NCBI GenBank assembly: GCA_016841245.1
Contig: JAENZN010000006.1
Span: 106,197 to 170,196, forward strand
DNA from: Syntrophomonas sp.
Lineage (GTDB): Bacteria; Bacillota; Syntrophomonadia; Syntrophomonadales; Syntrophomonadaceae
Direction: 5' to 3'
Length of the DNA stretch: 64,000 nucleotides
The position numbers were made by a program, and so were the translations under genes. A model generated the notes under the pieces. It was not told the origin of the DNA. It saw only the letters and a program-made list of their open reading frames with translations, and ran no database searches. Positions 1-8,064 of this stretch are shown piece by piece (the stretch's first letter is position 1; the number at the start of each line of letters is the position of its first letter).

Positions 1-136
1 TTCCCTTGGACTGCTAGCTAGTATCTGCTTAACCAGCTTTTTATATAAACTGCCGGTCAGGGGTTTAAAGCAGGTGTATTACAGTATAGAATGTTATATT
101 AGGATTGAAAAGAGGTATTTTTAAGGAGGACTGTTC

Positions 137-1639
137 GTGAACTACAAAAGCAGCCGAGGACAGGTTTCGTATGTTAGTGCAGCAGAAGCTATAAAAAAAG
201 GAATAGCTCCGGATGGAGGTTTGTTCGTTCCTGAATATATCCCGGAATTAAGTGAAGATATCTTTAAGACTCTGGAAGAAATGAACTACCAGGGGAGAGC
301 CAGCAGAATACTTGCTTATTACCTGACCGACTTCAATGAACAGGAAATAAATAACTGTGTGCAAGGGGCCTATAATGCTGCTAATTTCGATAATGCCAGG
401 ATAGCTCCCCTGTTCATGCTGAAAGAAAATGTATATGTACAGGAGTTGTGGCATGGTCCAACCTGTGCCTTTAAAGATATGGCCCTGCAGATACTACCTT
501 ATTTGATGACTGCCAGTATGCGCAAAACTGGAGAGACCAGTGAAATAGTGATCCTGGTGGCTACTTCCGGGGATACCGGCAAGGCAGCCCTGGAGGGTTT
601 CAGTAATGTGGAGGGGACCAGGATAATTGTATTTTTCCCTGATCAAGGCGTGAGTGAAGTGCAGAAGCGGCAGATGGTAACCCAGGAAGGGAAAAATGTT
701 CATGTAGCAGGGGTGCTGGGAAATTTCGATGATGCTCAGAGCGGGGTAAAAAATATATTTGGCAGTCAAGATTATATTACCAGGCTGGCAGAAAAGAATA
801 TGAAGATGTCATCTGCCAACTCCATCAACTGGGGACGCCTCTTGCCCCAGATCGTATATTATATCTCAGCTTATGTTGAGCTGCGAGCAGAAGGCAAAGT
901 AAAAGATGGAGAAAAAATCAACATTGTTGTACCGACCGGTAACTTCGGTAATATCCTGGCGGCCTTTTATGCGGGTAAAATGGGAGTGCCGATAGGAAAG
1001 CTCATATGTGCTGCCAATTCTAATAATGTTTTAAGCGATTTTATTAAAAGTGGCATATATGACCGCAATCGGCCTTTCGAAAAAACTATATCACCATCTA
1101 TGGATATATTGATTTCTTCTAACCTGGAGCGGCTGCTCTTCGAAATAACCGGACAAAATGCCAAGAAGGTATCAAATTGGATGGAAGAACTTAAAATCAA
1201 CGGAAGCTATAATGTGGGCGAAGATGTTTATCAAGAAGTGGCCCGTTTGTTCTGGTCTGACTGTTGTTCAGATCAGGATACTATAGAGACTATCCGTCAT
1301 ACCTGGCAGGAAAAGAGCTACCTTTTGGATACTCACACTGCGGTAGCAGTCAATGTTTATGAAAAATATCTTCAGGCCACCGGGGATAATACTCTAAGCG
1401 TAATCGCATCCACAGCCAGCCCGTTCAAGTTCGGGAGCAGTGTGGCAGCAGCAGTTCTGCCCCCGGAAATGATTGCCGGCCGATCTGAGTTTGAGTTATT
1501 ATGCCTGTTGGAGGAGCATACCGGGGTACCTATGCCTGATGCGATAAAAGGACTGCAGGACCGGGAGATACTGCATAAAACAGTATGTCAGGTAGAAGAC
1601 ATGGGGAAAACGCTTGCTGATTTTTTGGGTGTCAGGTAA
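137..1639 (+). CDS. thrC: Threonine synthase
   Basis: PLP enzyme converting O-phosphohomoserine to threonine and phosphate in the cytoplasm. The 500-residue protein has the long clostridial/fungal-type N-terminus (YVSAAEAIKKGIAPDGGLFVP), the PLP-lysine motif in HGPTCAFKDMALQ, the phosphate-loop-like VATSGDTGKAAL, and a later VPTGNFGNILAA glycine-rich stretch. Length matches this class of ThrC (about 490-500). The start is GTG at 137, placed by AAGGAGG at 123-129. It converges with a gene of the proposed homoserine kinase family at 2098-3330, which would make its substrate. No attenuator or T-box is evident in the 136 bases upstream. Confidence 0.96.
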   Translation: MNYKSSRGQVSYVSAAEAIKKGIAPDGGLFVPEYIPELSEDIFKTLEEMNYQGRASRILAYYLTDFNEQEINNCVQGAYNAANFDNARIAPLFMLKENVYVQELWHGPTCAFKDMALQILPYLMTASMRKTGETSEIVILVATSGDTGKAALEGFSNVEGTRIIVFFPDQGVSEVQKRQMVTQEGKNVHVAGVLGNFDDAQSGVKNIFGSQDYITRLAEKNMKMSSANSINWGRLLPQIVYYISAYVELRAEGKVKDGEKINIVVPTGNFGNILAAFYAGKMGVPIGKLICAANSNNVLSDFIKSGIYDRNRPFEKTISPSMDILISSNLERLLFEITGQNAKKVSNWMEELKINGSYNVGEDVYQEVARLFWSDCCSDQDTIETIRHTWQEKSYLLDTHTAVAVNVYEKYLQATGDNTLSVIASTASPFKFGSSVAAAVLPPEMIAGRSEFELLCLLEEHTGVPMPDAIKGLQDREILHKTVCQVEDMGKTLADFLGVR

Positions 1640-1702
1640 AAAATATATTAAATACGTAAGTTTTGCTGCTGCTAATAGTACTTATTAGTAGGAGGAAGGA
1701 AA

Positions 1703-2059
1703 ATGAATATAATACAATTAAATCGACTGCAGCTGGCTTGCTCCCTGATTCTCTTCGCTGCCGGTCTATTGATATTAATAAATAGTCTGGATATGGCTAA
1801 TGGTGTTATGTCAGAGATGATGACAAAAAATGGAGGCAGTACCATGTGCGGGTTCATTATCCAACAGGAGACGTTCAACGCCATCATAATCGATTATCAC
1901 GATCTGGTCTCCCTTGCTGCCATTTGCCGTGCGGACACGTATGCCAGGCTCATGGGTCAGGATGATATAGCGGTCATCCATGCGAAAGCCAGTAACATCA
2001 AGCGTCGGGCGGGTGGTAATCTGTTCCAATCTTCCGCTTTTGCTGTTGAGTACGTATAG
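1703..2059 (+). CDS. Small membrane-anchored hypothetical ORF, possibly chimeric
   Basis: A very good ribosome binding site (AGGAGGAAGG) precedes ATG 1703. Residues about 10-27 are a hydrophobic helix (LACSLILFAAGLLILIN) followed by a short polar stretch, as in many small clostridial membrane proteins. The second half (from about residue 50) is composed like an antisense reading of a different gene: the opposite strand over 1811-2128 is a long, coding-like frame. My reading is that a genuine membrane-protein start was joined to foreign sequence by rearrangement, so the annotated C-terminus may not be native. Not recognised as a family. Confidence 0.4.
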   Translation: MNIIQLNRLQLACSLILFAAGLLILINSLDMANGVMSEMMTKNGGSTMCGFIIQQETFNAIIIDYHDLVSLAAICRADTYARLMGQDDIAVIHAKASNIKRRAGGNLFQSSAFAVEYV

Positions 2060-2128
2060 GCCTGCCTCACCGTAATAGCGGCCATATCCTTGTGATTTTA
2101 CTGTGCGACGGTCATAGGCTTCCTTCCT
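1811..2128 (-). pseudogene. Coding-like gene remnant without start
   Basis: On the minus strand 106 codons are open between a TAA at 2129-2131 and a TGA at 1811-1813. The translation is well mixed and protein-like (for example YGRYYGEAGLYVLNSKSGR, then LDVTGFRMDDRYIILTHEPG). No ATG or GTG lies in frame; the only conventional start is TTG 2029 with GGAAG close to it. It overlaps the last codons of the upstream phosphoglycerate-mutase-like gene in another frame and is antisense to the second half of ORF 1703-2059. Best read as the remains of a gene that followed 2098-3330; family not recognised. Confidence 0.4.
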
Positions 2129-3330
2129 TTAATAAAAAATTCCATCAGTTTATATCCTTCCAGGAAGAATATACCGTGATCTGCTGATTTTTCGTTATAT
2201 ACCCCGATACTATCAGGGATGGGGTTATTTTTATCAAAAATCATAAATGGAACCGGATCTCTGCTGTGAGTTCTAATGGACAGCGGGGTAGGATGATCTG
2301 GTAGTATCATAACCCGTAAATCTTCGAACTGCTCCAGTTGGTCTATTACCATTCCTACTACTTCCCGGTCGATCTGTTCAATACTCCATATCTTATGTTT
2401 TAAACTGCCCTGATGTCCGGACTCATCAGGAGATTCAATATGGACATAAACGAAATCCTGGCCCCTTTTTAACTCATCCAAAGCAGCCTGGGCCTTACCG
2501 GCAAAATTTGTTTCAATAGCTCCGGTAGCACCTTCGACTTCGATGGATTTCAGTCCTGCACTTATCCCTAATCCTTTTACTAAATCAACAGCTGCCACGA
2601 CTGACCCCTTCAGCCCATAAAGGCTTTCGAAGCTGTCCATAGCTGGCTTTTTTCCTTCTCCCCAGAACCAGGCTGAGGTAGCCGGATTCTGCCGGTTGGT
2701 TCTCCTTTTTTGATTAATCGGATGATCATTTAATATATCATAACTTTTCAGCATCAAATCGAACAAGATACCGCTGTCTTTCCCAGCTGGCAGGTATTCT
2801 CCTATAATTCGGCCACTAATATCATGGGGTGGGGTAAGCATAATCCTCTTTCCCAGGGCGTTTTTCCATACTACCAGGTGGCGGTAGCTTATCCCCGGGT
2901 GAAAATTTATTTCCTCGCTATCCAGTTTTTCCTGCAGGCTTTTAATCAGTACAGCTGATTCGGCAGAAGTTATTTCGCCCGAACTATAATCCAGCATAGT
3001 TTTATCCCGGTAAGCTTCGTCATCTGATAGGGTTACCAGGTTGCAGCGCAGGGACAGGTCAGTATCAGATAACTCAATACCCATGCTGACCGCTTCCAGG
3101 GGAGAACGGCCGGTATAATACATTCTCGGGTCATAGCCCATGACTGCCAGATTAGCTACGTCACTTCCCGGGGGGAACCCTTCCGGGATAGTAGCAGCTT
3201 TACCTATTATCGAAGTTCTGGCCAGAATGTCCATGTTTGGCGTTTGGGCGTATTCTAACGGGGTCTGATTCCCCAGCTCAGCTATTTCGTAGTCAGCCAT
3301 TCCATCGGCAAGTATCAGTAAATATTTCAC
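2098..3330 (-). CDS. Cofactor-independent phosphoglycerate mutase family / proposed homoserine kinase
   Basis: A 410-residue alkaline-phosphatase-superfamily protein of the ApgM type (COG3635). Visible marks: N-terminal LLILADGMADYEIAELGN metal-binding start, the ATIPEGFPPGSDVANLAVMGYDP serine-nucleophile region, YVHIESPDESGHQGSLKHK and the metal-binding LPDHPTP followed by THSRDPVPF. This subgroup has long carried the label 'proposed homoserine kinase' because organisms lacking ThrB keep it next to threonine-pathway genes; here it faces thrC, which supports that role over a glycolytic one. The start is GTG 3330 with TAGGAG upstream. The end overlaps a decayed minus-strand fragment. Function between the two alternatives is not settled by sequence. 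Confidence 0.85.
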   Translation of the reverse strand: MKYLLILADGMADYEIAELGNQTPLEYAQTPNMDILARTSIIGKAATIPEGFPPGSDVANLAVMGYDPRMYYTGRSPLEAVSMGIELSDTDLSLRCNLVTLSDDEAYRDKTMLDYSSGEITSAESAVLIKSLQEKLDSEEINFHPGISYRHLVVWKNALGKRIMLTPPHDISGRIIGEYLPAGKDSGILFDLMLKSYDILNDHPINQKRRTNRQNPATSAWFWGEGKKPAMDSFESLYGLKGSVVAAVDLVKGLGISAGLKSIEVEGATGAIETNFAGKAQAALDELKRGQDFVYVHIESPDESGHQGSLKHKIWSIEQIDREVVGMVIDQLEQFEDLRVMILPDHPTPLSIRTHSRDPVPFMIFDKNNPIPDSIGVYNEKSADHGIFFLEGYKLMEFFIKGRKPMTVAQ

Positions 3331-3515
3331 GTAACTTCAACTCCTATCATGATATTGGCATTATTCTACAGTATATCATTAAGCTGAATGGTAATGAAAC
3401 GAAAGAAATCCTGATAAATCGGCTAGCATTAAAATCATATGATAGTAAAGGTAAGTATTCTATGAAATAGAGCATATATCTTGTCAAATAGAGGTAATTG
3501 GGACAACTATACACA

Positions 3516-3544
3516 TTGATGAAAATAGACGGTAAAAGTATAAT
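3516..3544 (+). promoter_or_regulatory. Sigma-A-type promoter for desulfoferrodoxin
   Basis: TTGATG (3516-3521), a 17-base spacer and a perfect TATAAT (3539-3544), 32 bases ahead of the dfx start. No clear operator overlaps it. Confidence 0.7.
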
Positions 3545-3575
3545 GAAAGAACAATATTAAGATGGAGGTGTGTTT

Positions 3576-3956
3576 ATGGCCAAGAAACTCGGAATATACA
3601 AATGTGAAGTATGCGGGAACATCGTTGAAGTGGTTCATGAAGGGAAAGGTACCCTGGTCTGCTGCGGGCAGGATATGGTTCTGTATCAGGAAAATACAGT
3701 AGATGCAGCCATTGAAAAACATATCCCGGTGATCGAAAAAACCTCCGATGGAATAAAGGTGACAGTTGGAAGTACAGCGCATCCGATGATAAAAGAACAT
3801 TATATAGAGTGGATAGAGGTAATCGCAGGTGATAAGACTTACCGGGAATTTCTAAAACCCGATAATCCACCCGAGGCCGTATTTAAAATATCCGATGACA
3901 AAGTTACTGCTCGCGCATATTGCAATATCCATGGACTCTGGAAAGGAGAACTATAA
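3576..3956 (+). CDS. dfx: Desulfoferrodoxin (class I superoxide reductase)
   Basis: Reduces superoxide to peroxide using reduced rubredoxin-like donors, protecting strict anaerobes from oxygen. The 126-residue protein has the N-terminal desulforedoxin FeCys4 site (C10, C13, C29, C30 in KCEVCGN and LVCCGQ) and the catalytic Fe(His)4Cys site: EKHIPVIE, TAHPMIKEHYIEW and the C-terminal CNIHGLW. Length is normal for the two-iron class. ATG 3576 is chosen over GTG 3570 because GGAGG at 3564-3568 leaves a 7-base spacer. It is a single-gene unit with its own promoter. Confidence 0.96.
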   Translation: MAKKLGIYKCEVCGNIVEVVHEGKGTLVCCGQDMVLYQENTVDAAIEKHIPVIEKTSDGIKVTVGSTAHPMIKEHYIEWIEVIAGDKTYREFLKPDNPPEAVFKISDDKVTARAYCNIHGLWKGEL

Positions 3957-4099
3957 TAACAGGGTGAACATTCTTCGATATTTCATATTAGAAAGAATAA
4001 ACCTCGATGGTATGGTATCGATTAATGATCCTTAATAAGAAAAGGATTTTTCCAATTGAAAGTACAGCTCAGTATTCTGTGGCTGAGCAATAAATAATA

Positions 4100-4133
4100 C
4101 CCCATGGCCGGTAATAAGGACATGGGGTTTTTA
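4100..4133 (+). terminator. Rho-independent terminator
   Basis: CCCCATG (4100-4106) pairs with CATGGGG (4121-4127), followed by five T. It lies about 150 bases beyond dfx. The remaining sequence between 3957 and 4238 shows no gene. Confidence 0.7.
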
Positions 4134-4238
4134 TATGATATTAGTTAATCAACTTTTTACTATCACTTAAAGATACCCGGTAAGGATTTTAACTTCACCG
4201 TTGTATTCTTGAATCAGGAATTATGGTGGTGATATTAT

Positions 4239-4328
4239 TTGGACTTGCATTTGCACTCCACATTTTCTAATGGACAGCTGACTCCGCACGAGTTGATCAA
4301 TGAAGCTTATAAATGCTATCTCAAATAA
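4239..4328 (+). pseudogene. Truncated 5' end of a PHP-domain phosphoesterase gene
   Basis: After GGTGGTG, a TTG at 4239 opens 29 codons reading LDLHLHSTFSNGQLTPHELI and ending NEAYKCYLK before TAA. This is the canonical first motif of PHP-domain phosphoesterases (D-L-H-x-H-S followed by T-P-x-E-L). The frame stops exactly where the 3' end of the convergent spl gene begins, so only the N-terminal metal-binding strand survives. Too short to be functional; a deletion or rearrangement junction is the likely cause. Confidence 0.65.
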
Positions 4329-5352
4329 TATAATCTATTTTAGCTCCAGGGAAATGTCGTCCTATGAACTCCGTAAAGAAGATTCTCATTTCCTGGAGCA
4401 GTTCTTTCTGATACACAAACTTGCCATAGCCAAACTGTCCGTATTTGTATGTACGGGATTCATCCTCGGCCATGGGCAGAGAGGTATCGGGGAAAACCTC
4501 CAGGATATTATTCCTGGCCCTGCGGGTGAAACGATGTGATATCACTTCAAAATGGATATCTCTAGTATCGCCCTTCAACTCATCACTTAAGTTATTTAGC
4601 ATATCGTGGTATTCCTGTTTCCAGCTGCCGTCTAATATGACCGGGGCTATAATCACACCTCCCGGGTAACCATGTTCCATCAACCGGGATAGAGCTCTTA
4701 TGCGTTCCTGCAGGGCTGGAGTACGATGCTCATGGGTTTTAATGATCCGTTCAGTGTTAATGCTGAATCTTATCCGGGTATGTCCCCGGTGATCCAGATC
4801 AAGCAGGCTATCGATGCCCGGGAATTTGCTTACGAATTTCAAGTAACCGTATTCCTGGGTGGCAAAAAAATTAATCGCTTTAGCCAGAGCGCCAGAATAA
4901 GGTTCTACCGGTATAGGGTCGGATGTTGCAGCGGCTTCAAAGACAGTTTTCTCCGGCTGTCGCTGTTGAATATATTTTTCCGCCTGGTCCAGGATTTCAT
5001 CGATATTGATATATACCCGGGTATACGGTTTTTTCCCCAGTTGGGTATTTAGATAGCAGTATTCACATATACCCTGACAGCCAGTAACCAGCGGTAATTG
5101 AAAATGGGCTGAGGGTTTGCAGGCAGCGAAATCCAGGGTTTTTCTAACCCCTACAACCAGAGTGTTTTTGCCCTGGAAAAATGATTCCCGCGGTGTTTTA
5201 CCAGGGATATTGGTGACCCGGTTGTGGGACTTGAGAAAATTTATTTCATGTCCTTCTGCTTTTAGGCGCTCGTACATTTCTTTTCCCAATGGGTAATCCA
5301 GAGCATCTGCTTCAAAATAAATTCTTTTTACTTGTAAAGCTGTCACGGTCAT
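4321..5352 (-). CDS. splB: Spore photoproduct lyase
   Basis: Radical SAM enzyme that directly reverses 5-thyminyl-5,6-dihydrothymine in germinating endospores. The 343-residue protein matches the family length and shows the SPL-type CxxxCxxC cluster motif (C92, C96, C99 in GCQGICEYCYLN), the FEAAATSD segment and C-terminal YKYGQFGYGKFVY. Bacillus enzymes have Cys141, the hydrogen-atom donor, in the context FEAACTSD; here the aligned residue is Ala142. A Cys78 in FAACKPSAH may serve instead, as proposed for clostridial SPL. The gene marks the organism as a spore former. Transcribed alone; its 3' end overlaps a PHP-domain gene fragment. Confidence 0.95.
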   Translation of the reverse strand: MTVTALQVKRIYFEADALDYPLGKEMYERLKAEGHEINFLKSHNRVTNIPGKTPRESFFQGKNTLVVGVRKTLDFAACKPSAHFQLPLVTGCQGICEYCYLNTQLGKKPYTRVYINIDEILDQAEKYIQQRQPEKTVFEAAATSDPIPVEPYSGALAKAINFFATQEYGYLKFVSKFPGIDSLLDLDHRGHTRIRFSINTERIIKTHEHRTPALQERIRALSRLMEHGYPGGVIIAPVILDGSWKQEYHDMLNNLSDELKGDTRDIHFEVISHRFTRRARNNILEVFPDTSLPMAEDESRTYKYGQFGYGKFVYQKELLQEMRIFFTEFIGRHFPGAKIDYII

Positions 5353-5450
5353 TTGTCTGCCTCCACCAGGGTAAAATAGATAAACATCTTATTATACTAT
5401 CGTTTCCCAATCAAAGCAGCCAATACCGGGTAAAGAATGCCAATTCATAT

Positions 5451-5515
5451 TGGGGTCAGGCACTAACTTACTAACTTAAATTAAACATAAGTTAGCAAGT
5501 TAGTGCCTGACCCCA
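5451..5515. repeat. Near-perfect 28-bp palindromic repeat
   Basis: Left arm 5451-5478 (TGGGGTCAGGCACTAACTTA...) and right arm 5488-5515 are inverted copies with one mismatch around a 9-base loop. GGGGTCAGGCAC termini of this type are typical of REP-like palindromes mobilised by IS200/Y1 transposases, though none is seen here. It sits between spl and ablB, both minus strand, and could fold in their transcript. Confidence 0.75.
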
Positions 5516-5521
5516 TAGTGA

Positions 5522-6427
5522 TCAATTGTGGAGGTACTTAGAAAAAACATTCATATCCTCGAAACCGCCGCTAATATTACAGTTATTAACCAAGGTTCCT
5601 GAATATTGATAGGCTGCCAGCGAAAATGTTAAGTTCATTCCCAGTGAAGTACTGCGAGCAATGGTATATAAACAATTAATTCCCATAGCAGAAAGCTTAT
5701 GTTCTAATTCTTTAAGAATTATTGAAGCCAGCCCCTGTCCTCGTTCAGATGGTAGGGATGCAAAATCAGTCATTTCCGAATTAGCGTACTTATAGTTTAT
5801 TTCCGCAGCTGCAGCCGCCACCAGCTTATCATGTTTGTACACCAGTCCATAGATAGTATTAGCCAGGTTTGATTCCAGATATTTTGGATCAAAAATTGGA
5901 TAGGGGTAAGTTGCAAACACCTGGCGGTATAGGGCGGCAAGAGCTGTCAGATCTCGTTTCTCAGCGTATTTAAAAGAGCATCCTTCCGGCAGATGTCTGC
6001 TCCGGGGAGCTGTGGAATCGTAGTCTTTAAGCTGCTGAAGAACCCGACTATTGGTATCAGCTGTATCAGAAGACTGGCGTTGATCAAAGAATCTGGAACA
6101 TATCACGGCATCCTGCTGCTGAGAAAAATAACCTCTGATATCGGCTTCAGCTATGAAACCCTCCTCAAGAAACAAGGCTTTATCTTTTTTGAGTATTTTG
6201 CCCCATACCTTGGTAAAGCTCTGCCGGGTACAGATGGTTTCCAGCAATATGTTCAGAGCTTTCGGGCCTGCACTGCTATTAAAATGATAATCTAAAATGC
6301 TTATCCTCTTATTATACGGAGAAAAATCAAGCTGGGCGGAAAATCCATCCCCACGAAGCTCTTTATATATCGCCCGGGGTGAAGTAATGTCGTGCCCGAT
6401 TTCTTCCAATAGTGCCATAACTGTCAT
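5522..6427 (-). CDS. ablB: Beta-lysine N6-acetyltransferase, putative
   Basis: Acetylates beta-lysine to N-epsilon-acetyl-beta-lysine, a compatible solute. The 301-residue protein has a divergent N-terminal half (FSAQLDFSPYNKRISILDY) and a C-terminal GNAT acetyltransferase fold with an acetyl-CoA loop-like SLPSERGQGLASIILKELE. Assignment rests mainly on the coupled upstream gene: ATG 6427 shares one base with the lysine 2,3-aminomutase stop (TAATG), so the two are translationally coupled as in known ablAB pairs. A salt-responsive promoter was not identified. Confidence 0.88.
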   Translation of the reverse strand: MTVMALLEEIGHDITSPRAIYKELRGDGFSAQLDFSPYNKRISILDYHFNSSAGPKALNILLETICTRQSFTKVWGKILKKDKALFLEEGFIAEADIRGYFSQQQDAVICSRFFDQRQSSDTADTNSRVLQQLKDYDSTAPRSRHLPEGCSFKYAEKRDLTALAALYRQVFATYPYPIFDPKYLESNLANTIYGLVYKHDKLVAAAAAEINYKYANSEMTDFASLPSERGQGLASIILKELEHKLSAMGINCLYTIARSTSLGMNLTFSLAAYQYSGTLVNNCNISGGFEDMNVFSKYLHN

Positions 6428-7692
6428 TATTCCTCTGCCGGCTCCCTTCTAAGTGACCGCACATTCCCTTCTGGAATCAGGCTGACTATATCATTATCGT
6501 CACTGTATAGTATTTCCAGCCCGATTGGTTCCTGCTCTTCACTGCATTTTTGTTCACAAAGATTGCAGCCTGGGGGACAGGAACTAGTTTGATCCTCAGG
6601 TTCGGTGTAAACACAGATAACCCCTTCATAGTTCCTTAAAATGGTTTTGCGGTTTGAATACGAAAGTAAATAATTGGGCTGCAGAGGTATTTTCCCGCCG
6701 CCTCCTGGTGCATCTACTACAAAAGTAGGTATTGCATAACCTGAAGTATGACCGATAAGCATCTCCAATATTTCTATCCCCTTGGATACAGGAGTTCGGA
6801 AATGTTCTATACCATGAGAAAGATCGCACTGGTAAAGATAATAGGGGCGAACCCGATTCTTAACCAGCTTCTGGACCAGCTGTTTCATAATTACCGGACA
6901 ATCATTAACTCCACGCAGTAAAACCGTTTGATTCCCGAGAGGAATTCCAGCATTAGCAAGATCTGTCAGTGCACGGCTGGCTTCGGGAGTAATCTCCCGG
7001 GGGTGGTTAAAGTGAGTATTAATCCATATAGGATGATATTTTTTTAACATAGATATAAGTTCATTATCAATACGCATAGGCATTACTACCGGTGTGCGTG
7101 TTCCGATTCGGATGATCTCTACATGGGGAATCTTTCTGATGGCCGAGATGATCTTTTCCAGTTTTCTAGTACTCAGTAAAAATGGGTCTCCTCCGGAAAT
7201 CAAAACATCTCTTACATTTTCATTACTTTTTATATACTTTATTCCTTCGTGAATATCAGACCAGGAGATCCCAGACTCTTCTTCTCCGACCTTTCTTTTA
7301 CGAGTACAGTGACGGCAGTACATAGAGCATTCATTAGTAGCCAGCAGCAGGACTCTATCCGGATAACGATGAGTCAATCCGGGTACCGGTGAATCACTAT
7401 CCTCATGCAGGGGATCTTCCAGATCATACTCCGTTGTCAGCAGTTCTTCTACGCTGGGAATAGCCTGCATACGAACCGGGCACCGGGGATTGTTTTTATC
7501 CATCAACGAAGCGTAATAAGGAGTAATTGCCATAGGAAAAATATCGGCCGCTTTTCTAATCCGGGCTTCATTTTCTCCTGTAAGCTTAACAACATTTTTT
7601 AAATCCTCAACTGTAGTAATTTGATTTTGCAGCTGCCAGTGCCAATCGTTCCATTTATCTTCTGCACCGCATACTGCGCCTGTGATTCCGAT
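6427..7692 (-). CDS. ablA: L-lysine 2,3-aminomutase, non-canonical start proposed
   Basis: Radical SAM/PLP enzyme interconverting L-alpha-lysine and L-beta-lysine. It has the CSMYCRHC cluster motif, VLISGGDPFLL, INTHFNHPREIT and the PLP-lysine loop VDAPGGGGKIPL. Conventional start prediction gives ATG 7533 and 368 residues, but the frame stays homologous upstream (KWNDWHWQLQNQITTVEDLK, the usual N-terminus of KamA) back to a TGA at 7699-7701 with no ATG, GTG or TTG. A perfect GGAGGTGA at 7699-7706 sits 6 bases before an ATC codon at 7690-7692; starting there gives 421 residues, close to the 416 of the Clostridium enzyme. Pairing with ablB favours osmolyte synthesis rather than lysine fermentation. 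Confidence 0.93.
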   Translation of the reverse strand: MGITGAVCGAEDKWNDWHWQLQNQITTVEDLKNVVKLTGENEARIRKAADIFPMAITPYYASLMDKNNPRCPVRMQAIPSVEELLTTEYDLEDPLHEDSDSPVPGLTHRYPDRVLLLATNECSMYCRHCTRKRKVGEEESGISWSDIHEGIKYIKSNENVRDVLISGGDPFLLSTRKLEKIISAIRKIPHVEIIRIGTRTPVVMPMRIDNELISMLKKYHPIWINTHFNHPREITPEASRALTDLANAGIPLGNQTVLLRGVNDCPVIMKQLVQKLVKNRVRPYYLYQCDLSHGIEHFRTPVSKGIEILEMLIGHTSGYAIPTFVVDAPGGGGKIPLQPNYLLSYSNRKTILRNYEGVICVYTEPEDQTSSCPPGCNLCEQKCSEEQEPIGLEILYSDDNDIVSLIPEGNVRSLRREPAEE

Positions 7693-7713
7693 TGTTACTC
7701 ACCTCCGAAGATA

Positions 7714-7735
7714 AGGCGGCTTTTAAAAACCGCCT
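7714..7735. repeat. Short hairpin in ablA leader
   Basis: AGGCGG and CCGCCT flank an A/T-rich centre just upstream of the ablA ribosome binding site. Could be a leader hairpin or an operator; no partner regulator is seen. The rest of the gap 7736-8064 shows no coding frame or clear signal beyond A/T-rich sequence. Confidence 0.4.
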
Positions 7736-8064
7736 GCCGTATAACAAAGAAATGTGTATAAATATTTATAAATTGCTAAAAAAAAAGGTAGGAAAGTACT
7801 GATTGGTCAAACAATTATATGAACAATCTTATTATAATATGAACTGCTTGTCTGCGGCAAACGCTGTATATGAGGCTTATCTATAGAATAAAGACCTATA
7901 CTGGTGACAAACGGGATGGCTGATAGCAGATATACAAATACTACCATATACTTTAATATGAGAGTGAATACTTCCTTTGTCATGGTGAAAAAAGGATACC
8001 ATTAATAGATAAAAACCATGCCAAAGGGTGATAATACAGGTATCAAAAACTAAGGAGGATTAAT

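Noticed and set aside
3237..3470. Plus-strand 77-codon frame over the start of the phosphoglycerate-mutase-like gene
   Set aside because: Antisense shadow of a well-supported gene and no ribosome site.
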